A stretch of 11,518 nucleotides of DNA from DASZYF01 sp035545535 (GTDB lineage: Bacteria; Actinomycetota; Actinomycetes; Mycobacteriales; CAJCIY01): assembly GCA_035545535.1 (NCBI GenBank), contig DASZYF010000150.1, positions 1-11,518 on the forward strand, given 5' to 3'. A model generated the notes under the pieces. The model saw nothing but the letters and a program-made list of their open reading frames with translations. It made no database searches and was not told the DNA's origin. Numbering within the stretch: the stretch's first letter is position 1; every line of letters starts with the position of its first letter. Of this stretch, positions 7,080 through 11,518 are shown one piece after another. Position numbers and translations under genes: made by a program.

Positions 7080-8471
7080 TTACAGGTCGGCGGGCGACGA
7101 GAGGCGGCCGGTGACGGCGGTCGCCGCGGCCACTGCCGGCGACACGAGGTGCGTGCGCCCACCCTTGCCCTGACGACCCTCGAAGTTGCGGTTGGACGTG
7201 GACGCGCTGCGCTCACCCGGTGCGAGGGTGTCGGGGTTCATGCCGAGGCACATCGAGCATCCCGGCCCGCGCCACTGCGCGCCGGCCGCCGTGAAGACCT
7301 CGTGCAGGCCTTCGGCCTCGGCCTGCAGCAGCACCTTGGCCGAGCCGGGGACGACGAGCATGCGCACCGAGTCCGCGACCTTGCGTCCGCGCAGCACGTC
7401 GGCGACCACGCGGAGGTCCTCGATGCGGCCGTTGGTGCAGGAGCCGACGAACACGGTGTCCACCGCGACGTCGCGCAGCGGCGTGCCCGCGGTGAGGCCC
7501 ATGTAGTCGAGCGCGCGCTCGGCCGCCTCGCGCTGCGCCGCGTCCCCCATCGCGGCCGGGTCGGGCACCGCGGCGGACAGCGGCGCACCTTGCGCCGGGT
7601 TGGTGCCCCACGTGACGAACGGGCTCAGCTGCGTCGCGTCGATGACGACCTCTCGGTCGAAGGTCGCTCCGTCGTCGGTGCGCAGCTCGGACCACGCGGC
7701 GACCGCGGCGTCCCAGTCGGCGCCCTGAGGAGCGCGGTCGCGGCCCTGCAGGTAGGCGAACGTCGTTGCGTCCGGGGCGATCATGCCGGCGCGCGCGCCG
7801 GCCTCGATGCTCATGTTGCAGACCGTCATGCGGCCTTCCATCGACAGCGCCTCGATGGCCGCGCCGCGGTACTCGATGATGTGGCCCTGCCCGCCGCCGG
7901 TGCCGATCTGCGCGATGACCGCGAGCACCATGTCCTTGGCGCTGACACCGGCGGGCACGTCGCCCACGAACGTGACGGCCATCGTCTTGGGACGGGCGAG
8001 CGGCAACGTCTGCGTGGCGAGCACGTGCTCGACCTCGCTGGTGCCGATGCCGAACGCCAGCGCGCCGAACGCGCCGTGCGTGCTCGTGTGGCTGTCACCG
8101 CACACGACCGTCGTCCCCGGCTGCGTGAGACCGAGCTGCGGGCCGATGACGTGCACGATGCCCTGCTCCGCGTCGCCCATCGGGTACAGCGGGACGCCGA
8201 ACTCCGCGCAGTTGCGACGCAGCGTCTCGACCTGCTGCTTGCTCACCGGGTCGGTGATGACATCGCTGTCGGTGGGAACGTTGTGGTCCTCGGTGGCGAC
8301 CGTGCGGTCGGGGCGGCGCACCGTCCGGCCGGCGAGGCGCAGGCCGTCGAACGCCTGCGGGGACGTCACCTCGTGGATCAGGTGCAGGTCGATGTAGAGC
8401 AGGTCCGGCTCGCCCTCCGCCGCCCGCACGACGTGCGCGTCCCACACCTTCTCGGCCAGGGTCTTGGCCAT
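7080..8471 (-). CDS. leuC: 3-isopropylmalate dehydratase large subunit
   Basis: LeuC is the [4Fe-4S] aconitase-family catalytic subunit that pairs with LeuD. It has 463 residues, close to the usual length. It opens with TLAEKVWDAHVV (4-15) and has LLYIDLHLIHEVTSPQAF (24-41), EDHNVPT (61-67) and VVCGDSHTSTHGAFG (122-136). The cluster ligands are Cys345 in VGSCTNGRIEDL and Cys405 and Cys408 in GPGCSMCLGMNP. The catalytic tail has SNRNFEGRQG (426-435). The ATG at 8471 has AGGAG on the minus strand (8477-8481) five bases upstream. The frame remains open to the right, but family homology begins exactly here. It is first in the leuC-leuD-methyltransferase operon and divergent from the IclR regulator, with the palindrome at 8500-8518 about 29 bases upstream of its start. 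Leucine-responsive repression is therefore likely. Confidence 0.97.
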   Translation of the reverse strand: MAKTLAEKVWDAHVVRAAEGEPDLLYIDLHLIHEVTSPQAFDGLRLAGRTVRRPDRTVATEDHNVPTDSDVITDPVSKQQVETLRRNCAEFGVPLYPMGDAEQGIVHVIGPQLGLTQPGTTVVCGDSHTSTHGAFGALAFGIGTSEVEHVLATQTLPLARPKTMAVTFVGDVPAGVSAKDMVLAVIAQIGTGGGQGHIIEYRGAAIEALSMEGRMTVCNMSIEAGARAGMIAPDATTFAYLQGRDRAPQGADWDAAVAAWSELRTDDGATFDREVVIDATQLSPFVTWGTNPAQGAPLSAAVPDPAAMGDAAQREAAERALDYMGLTAGTPLRDVAVDTVFVGSCTNGRIEDLRVVADVLRGRKVADSVRMLVVPGSAKVLLQAEAEGLHEVFTAAGAQWRGPGCSMCLGMNPDTLAPGERSASTSNRNFEGRQGKGGRTHLVSPAVAAATAVTGRLSSPADL

Positions 8472-8499
8472 GACCGCTCCTCTCCGGCGTTCCGACTTG

Positions 8500-8518
8500 C
8501 GTCTCAGCATCTGAGACG
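8500..8518. promoter_or_regulatory. Palindromic operator between leuC and the IclR regulator
   Basis: CGTCTCAG (8500-8507), spacer CAT, CTGAGACG (8511-8518) is a perfect 8-bp inverted repeat in the 60-base gap between divergent starts. IclR regulators of this subgroup (corynebacterial LtbR, streptomycete NdgR/AreB) are known to control leuCD from the shared intergenic region. Overlapping -10-like hexamers lie beside it: GATACT on the minus strand (8526-8521) for leuC and CAGTAT (8520-8525) on the plus strand. Both lack convincing -35 elements. The palindrome is certain; the operator role is inferred. Confidence 0.7.
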
Positions 8519-8531
8519 GCAGTATCACGAT

Positions 8532-9218
8532 GTGGTCGAGCATAGCGGAGTGGGGGTCCTCGACAAGTCGGTTGCCGTCCTGACCGCGCTCGCGGCCGGG
8601 CCGGCCTCCCTCGCCGAGCTCGTCGCGCGGACCGGGCTCGCCCGTCCCACCGCGTACCGGCTGGCCGCCGCGCTCGAGGTGCACCGCCTCGTCGCCCGGG
8701 ACGGCGACGGGCGCTTCACCCTCGGCCCCGGGCTCGGTGAGCTCGCCAGCGCCGCCGGCGACCCGCTGCTCCTCGCGGCCCGAGACGTGCTGAGCGCGCT
8801 GCGCGACGCGACCGGTGAGAGCGCGCAGCTCTACCGCCGCGAGCCCGGCGGGCGCCGGTGCATCGCCGCGGTCGACCGGGTGGGCACCGGCCTCACCGAC
8901 GTCGTGCCCGTCGGCGCGCTGCTGTCGCTGTCCGCCGGCTCCGCCGCGCAGGTGCTGCTCGCCTGGACCGGCGAGGACCCGCCGCCGGGTGCGGCCTACA
9001 CGTCCCGGGCGCTCGCCGACGTGCGGCGCCGCGGTTGGGCGGCCAGCGTGGGCGAGCGCGAGCGTGGTCTCGCCTCGGTCTCCGCACCGGTGCGTGACAC
9101 CAGCGGAGCCGTCGTCGCCGCCCTGTCCGTGAGCGGGCCGGTGGACCGCCTCGGGCGCAGCCCCGGTGCCCGTCTCGGGCCGGTCGTGGCCGACGCCGCA
9201 TCGCAGCTGCATCCCTGA
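8532..9218 (+). CDS. IclR-family transcriptional regulator of leuCD (LtbR/NdgR type)
   Basis: A 228-residue regulator. An N-terminal winged HTH contains GVLDKSVAVLTAL (8-20) and the helix-turn-helix ASLAELVARTGLARPTAYRL (25-44), then the wing VARDGDGRFTLGPGLGEL (54-71). The C-terminal effector domain (about 78-228) ends with the typical GLASVSAPVRDTSGAVVAAL (179-198). IclR proteins act as dimers or tetramers on palindromes. This one is divergent from leuC across the 8500-8518 palindrome, matching the known leuCD repressors in actinobacteria (Rv2989, LtbR, NdgR). I chose GTG 8532 because homologues begin a few residues before GVLDK; GTG 8550 is the alternative. No good Shine-Dalgarno is visible. 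A -10-like CAGTAT (8520-8525) seven bases upstream would allow a leaderless transcript. The open frame to the left is antisense to leuC and is not coding. Confidence 0.92.
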   Translation: MVEHSGVGVLDKSVAVLTALAAGPASLAELVARTGLARPTAYRLAAALEVHRLVARDGDGRFTLGPGLGELASAAGDPLLLAARDVLSALRDATGESAQLYRREPGGRRCIAAVDRVGTGLTDVVPVGALLSLSAGSAAQVLLAWTGEDPPPGAAYTSRALADVRRRGWAASVGERERGLASVSAPVRDTSGAVVAALSVSGPVDRLGRSPGARLGPVVADAASQLHP

Positions 9219-9266
9219 TACCTCCTGTGCGGCAGTGGGTCCGCCGCGGCGCGTGAGCTGTCGGCT

Positions 9267-9295
9267 GGGTCACATGTGTTGCACGGTGTGACGCC
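9267..9295 (+). terminator. Hairpin after the IclR gene, possible terminator
   Basis: GTCACA (9269-9274) pairs with TGTGAC (9287-9292). Two more G-C pairs (9267-9268 with 9294-9295) follow across a bulged G, and GTG/CAC (9276-9278, 9282-9284) can pair inside. It starts about 50 bases after the IclR stop and is the only clear structure in the 210-base gap 9219-9428. No convincing promoter for the next gene was recognised in this gap. It could instead be a protein-binding palindrome. Confidence 0.35.
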
Positions 9296-9428
9296 CACCA
9301 CCGGCTGTCGTGTGCGCGTCGAACGCAAGACTTCCGCGGCCCGACGAACGAACCTGATCATCACCTGCTAGTCGCCCCCACGGCCCCCCAGCGGGACTTG
9401 TCCGCCAGACGAGTCGAGGGGGCTTCCC

Positions 9429-11096
9429 ATGGCGATCCGCTTCTCCGCCCGCACCATCGCCGGCGTCACCACCGCCGGCCTGGCCAACGTCATCGTCGGA
9501 GGAGCGCTGCTCGCGCCGGCCGACGCGGGGCTGCTCGGACCGAGCGGCCCGGTCGCACCGACGTCGACCCAAGCCACCGTGAACGGCACGACGGCCACGG
9601 TGCGCTGGACCACGCCCACCGAGCCGAGCGGAGCGTGGATCACCGTCGACGCGATCGAGCCCGCGCGTGGTGTCGTCGGGACCCGCGCGTGCTTCGGCTG
9701 CACGTCGCTCGCTTGGGACGGCCTGCGCGGCGGGCAGACCTACGCGTTCGCGGTGCGGGCGACGACCACCTCTGCGCAGTCCACCGCGATCACCACCGCG
9801 CCCGTCTCCGTCGCGGAGATCGGTGCGTGCGCCGGCAGCGCGACGTGCGTCAGCATCGACGCCACGCAGTCGCTCGGCGCCGTCGCGCACCCCGCCAGCG
9901 GGTTCCTGCACAGCATCAGCCAGTCGACGCCTCCCGCGCTCATCGCCGCGGTCCATCCGACCAGCTGGCGCGTGCAGGCATCGAACGTCGCCCAGATCGC
10001 CGCCGCGGACGCGTCCGGCGCCGTGGTGCAGCAGGTGCTGTCGGACGCGTGGTGGGGTCACACCTACACCGCAGCGCGCGGCACCGCCGCCAGCCCGTGG
10101 TCGAGCTGGTTGACGTACTCGAGCTGGGTGCAGTACACCGTGCGCGCGGCCGAGGCCGCCGGCCAGGCGCCGGCGTACTGGGACATCCAGAACGAACCCG
10201 AGACCAAGCCGTACTACGACCCGGCCGCGCCGGCCACGCCCTCGCTCGTGCTGCAGCAGTACCTCACGGCCTACAACGCGATCAAGTCCGTCGACGCGAA
10301 CGCGAAGGTCGTCGCGCCGAGCATCGACTGGGCGTTCAACCAGCCCGGCTGGCCTGTGGACCTGCGGAGGTTCATCGACTACGCCGCGGCGAACAACATG
10401 AAGGTCGACGCGCTCTCGTGGCACGAGAACGGTGACGGCGACGGGCCGGCCACCCGTCCCGAGGCGATCGCCGACCACGTCGCGACCGTGCGGCAGTACC
10501 TCACTCGCTACCCGGCGCTCGGCAACCCCCCGATCATCATCAACGAGTACGCGGGCGCCTCGAGCGCGCTGAAGCCCGGCTGGCTCGTCTCCTACTTCGC
10601 AAGCATCGGAAGCGCCGGCGTGCAGGCCGCGGACCACTCGTGCTTCCACGGCTGCTTCGACGCCGACGACGTGCTGGACGGCACGATCACGCCCTCGGGT
10701 GCGACGACCGAGGCCTACTGGACGTACGTGCGCTACGCCGACCTCTCGGGCCAGCGGGTCCGGACCGGTGCGGCGGATGACCACGTGAACGCAGTCGCGG
10801 CGGTCGCGGGCGACGGGAGCGTGCACGTGCTCGTCGGGCGGGACGACGCGTGCGTCGCCGCCGGCAACGGATCGTGCGGGGGCGGCACACCGGCCGACAC
10901 GAAGGTCGTCATCACGGTCCCCGCCGGGTGGACGTCCGCGCAGGTCAGTGGGGCCGTGCTGCCCGACGACCTGCTGCTCACCGACCCGACGCCGCTCGCG
11001 TCATCGGTGGTGCCCGTGGTCGGCGGGATCGCCACGATCACCGTGCCCGCGCTGGACGACGGCGGCGCGGCGAGCCTCGTGGTGCGGCCTGTCTAG
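9429..11096 (+). CDS. Secreted fibronectin-III / clan GH-A (GH39-like) glycoside hydrolase
   Basis: A 555-residue exported protein. Residues 1-33 are a signal peptide with Arg4 and Arg8, a hydrophobic core (about 10-29) and a likely cleavage after ADA (31-33). Residues about 42-128 resemble a fibronectin type III module (ATVRW at 56-60, LAWDGLRGGQTYAFAVRAT at 94-112). Residues about 140-440 look like a (beta/alpha)8 barrel of clan GH-A. The candidate acid/base is Glu256 in YWDIQNEPE and the candidate nucleophile is Glu373 in IIINEYAG. The 117-residue interval is typical of GH39. DALSWHENG (327-335) is the strand between them. A C-terminal beta-rich domain (about 440-555) completes the protein, with no sortase or cell-wall anchor. 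Cysteines occur as four close pairs. ATG 9429 has GAGGGGG (9416-9422) six bases upstream. The substrate is unknown; xylosidase-like or exopolysaccharide-cleaving activity is possible. Confidence 0.8.
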   Translation: MAIRFSARTIAGVTTAGLANVIVGGALLAPADAGLLGPSGPVAPTSTQATVNGTTATVRWTTPTEPSGAWITVDAIEPARGVVGTRACFGCTSLAWDGLRGGQTYAFAVRATTTSAQSTAITTAPVSVAEIGACAGSATCVSIDATQSLGAVAHPASGFLHSISQSTPPALIAAVHPTSWRVQASNVAQIAAADASGAVVQQVLSDAWWGHTYTAARGTAASPWSSWLTYSSWVQYTVRAAEAAGQAPAYWDIQNEPETKPYYDPAAPATPSLVLQQYLTAYNAIKSVDANAKVVAPSIDWAFNQPGWPVDLRRFIDYAAANNMKVDALSWHENGDGDGPATRPEAIADHVATVRQYLTRYPALGNPPIIINEYAGASSALKPGWLVSYFASIGSAGVQAADHSCFHGCFDADDVLDGTITPSGATTEAYWTYVRYADLSGQRVRTGAADDHVNAVAAVAGDGSVHVLVGRDDACVAAGNGSCGGGTPADTKVVITVPAGWTSAQVSGAVLPDDLLLTDPTPLASSVVPVVGGIATITVPALDDGGAASLVVRPV

Positions 11097-11120
11097 GTGG
11101 CTTCGCCATGCACGTTGAGC

Positions 11121-11151
11121 CGAACGGAGCAATCGTTCGCAACGGAACGAT
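11121..11151 (+). other. Overlapping inverted repeats in the leader between the hydrolase and the small ORF
   Basis: CGAACG (11121-11126) can pair with CGTTCG (11134-11139), or ATCGTTC (11132-11138) can pair with GAACGAT (11145-11151). The two hairpins share bases and are mutually exclusive. This could be a weak terminator for the upstream hydrolase, whose stop is at 11096, or a regulatory element for the next gene. A further palindrome, TGCGTC-CT-GACGCA, lies at 11173-11186. Otherwise 11097-11247 shows no recognisable feature, and no convincing promoter was found. Confidence 0.4.
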
Positions 11152-11247
11152 CGGCCTTTCGGAGCAGGCAGATGCGTCCTGACGCACCACATCTGTGTGC
11201 TCGCTTACCCGGCAGGATTCTGGTATCCGCCAAGGGGGTGAGTGGAC

Positions 11248-11451
11248 ATGCTCGTAGTGCTGCCAGGTGGGAAGGCAGCGGGACGTCGGGGGACGTCGGA
11301 ACCACGTGTGCTCGTGCCGCGCTCGCCGATGGCCGCGCGCGCCGGCATCACCCCCGTCGAGGTGCCGGCGAACCTCTGGGTGAGCCCGTGGCTGCTCCGC
11401 GCGCCCGCTCCCGCGGTCACCGAGCGCCCGTCGCTGCGCGTCGTCGCCTGA
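11248..11451 (+). CDS. Small hypothetical protein, 67 residues
   Basis: I do not recognise this protein. It starts MLVVLPGGKAAGRR and ends PAVTERPSLRVVA. It is basic (Arg-rich), Pro/Ala-rich, has a central NLWVSPWLL (42-50) and no cysteine, signal peptide or clear transmembrane segment. Three things support it as a gene. A strong Shine-Dalgarno AAGGGGG (11232-11238) lies nine bases before the ATG. Codon third positions are mostly G or C over the last two thirds. A stable hairpin begins only 10 bases after the stop. A GTG at 11242 could be used instead, adding two residues, but its spacing is too short. The first 20 codons have less biased codon use than the rest. Neighbouring genes do not suggest a function. 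Confidence 0.55.
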   Translation: MLVVLPGGKAAGRRGTSEPRVLVPRSPMAARAGITPVEVPANLWVSPWLLRAPAPAVTERPSLRVVA

Positions 11452-11460
11452 GGACTGTCC

Positions 11461-11500
11461 GACCCCTCTGATCTGCTCGACGGTTCGAGCAGAGGGGGTC
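11461..11500 (+). terminator. Terminator hairpin after the small ORF
   Basis: TCTGCTCGA (11472-11480) and TCGAGCAGA (11485-11493) form a perfect 9-bp stem with a CGGT loop. GACCCC (11461-11466) and GGGGTC (11495-11500) extend it across a TCTGA bulge. The repeated TCTG allows an alternative pairing of CCCCTCTG (11463-11470) with CAGAGGGG (11490-11497). CTCC rather than a U-tract follows. It is the most stable structure in the right part of the window. Confidence 0.75.
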
Positions 11501-11518
11501 CTCCGTGCCAGCCTGCGC

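Noticed and set aside
7149..8531. Open + strand frame running into the IclR gene, as if the regulator had a huge N-terminal extension.
   Set aside because: It is antisense to leuC, and regulator homology begins only at about 8532.
9219..9428. Looked for a cyclic-di-AMP riboswitch, which often precedes actinobacterial secreted wall enzymes.
   Set aside because: I could not align the conserved core; only the hairpin at 9267-9295 is evident.
9270..10826. Long minus-strand open frame opposite the secreted hydrolase.
   Set aside because: Arg/Gly/Val-rich shadow with no motif, while the + strand shows a signal peptide and catalytic motifs.
11461..11500. GGTTCGAG inside a stem, resembling a tRNA T-arm.
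   Set aside because: No acceptor, D or anticodon stems can be drawn around it; the structure is a single terminator-like hairpin.

Overview
The window is high-GC DNA with strong G/C third-position codon bias, frequent GTG starts, start/stop overlaps and a lysine-rich C-terminal tail on its HU protein. This points to a class Actinomycetes chromosome. The gene order ppk1 - mutT1 - hupB - leuD - leuC - iclR-type regulator is, from memory, the same as the Mycobacterium tuberculosis Rv2984-Rv2989 neighbourhood. This is therefore mostly a conserved core locus. Relative to that layout it has two extra genes: a CYTH/CHAD protein between ppk1 and mutT1, and a SAM methyltransferase between leuD and hupB. 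The part right of about 9220 looks more lineage-specific.

Left block (49-4788, + strand): ppk1 (polyphosphate kinase), a CHAD protein with a degenerate CYTH half, and a Nudix/histidine-phosphatase fusion of the MutT1 type. The reading frames overlap by a few bases, so they are very likely co-transcribed and translationally coupled. The theme is polyphosphate synthesis, polyphosphate binding and nucleotide-polyphosphate clean-up. A strong 10-bp-stem hairpin (4815-4846) sits between this operon and the convergent hupB.

Middle block (4878-8471, - strand): leuC - leuD - methyltransferase form an operon. hupB follows under its own predicted promoter (about 5598-5626). leuC and leuD make the two subunits of isopropylmalate isomerase in leucine biosynthesis. 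HupB has an ordinary HU domain plus a long Lys/Arg/Ala/Pro tail containing a perfect 14-residue tandem repeat.

Regulatory hub (8472-8531): leuC and the IclR-family regulator diverge around a perfect 8+3+8 palindrome (8500-8518). This is the obvious operator for repression of leuCD and for autoregulation.

Right block (8532-11518, + strand): the IclR regulator, then a secreted fibronectin-III/clan GH-A glycoside hydrolase with four close cysteine pairs, then an unrecognised 67-residue small protein with its own Shine-Dalgarno sequence and a terminator just after its stop. No tRNA, rRNA, insertion sequence, CRISPR or prophage element was seen. No stretch longer than 300 bases lacks a gene. I found no clear-cut new system. 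The best leads are the degenerate CYTH-CHAD protein in a polyphosphate operon, the HupB repeat, and the small ORF with its leader.
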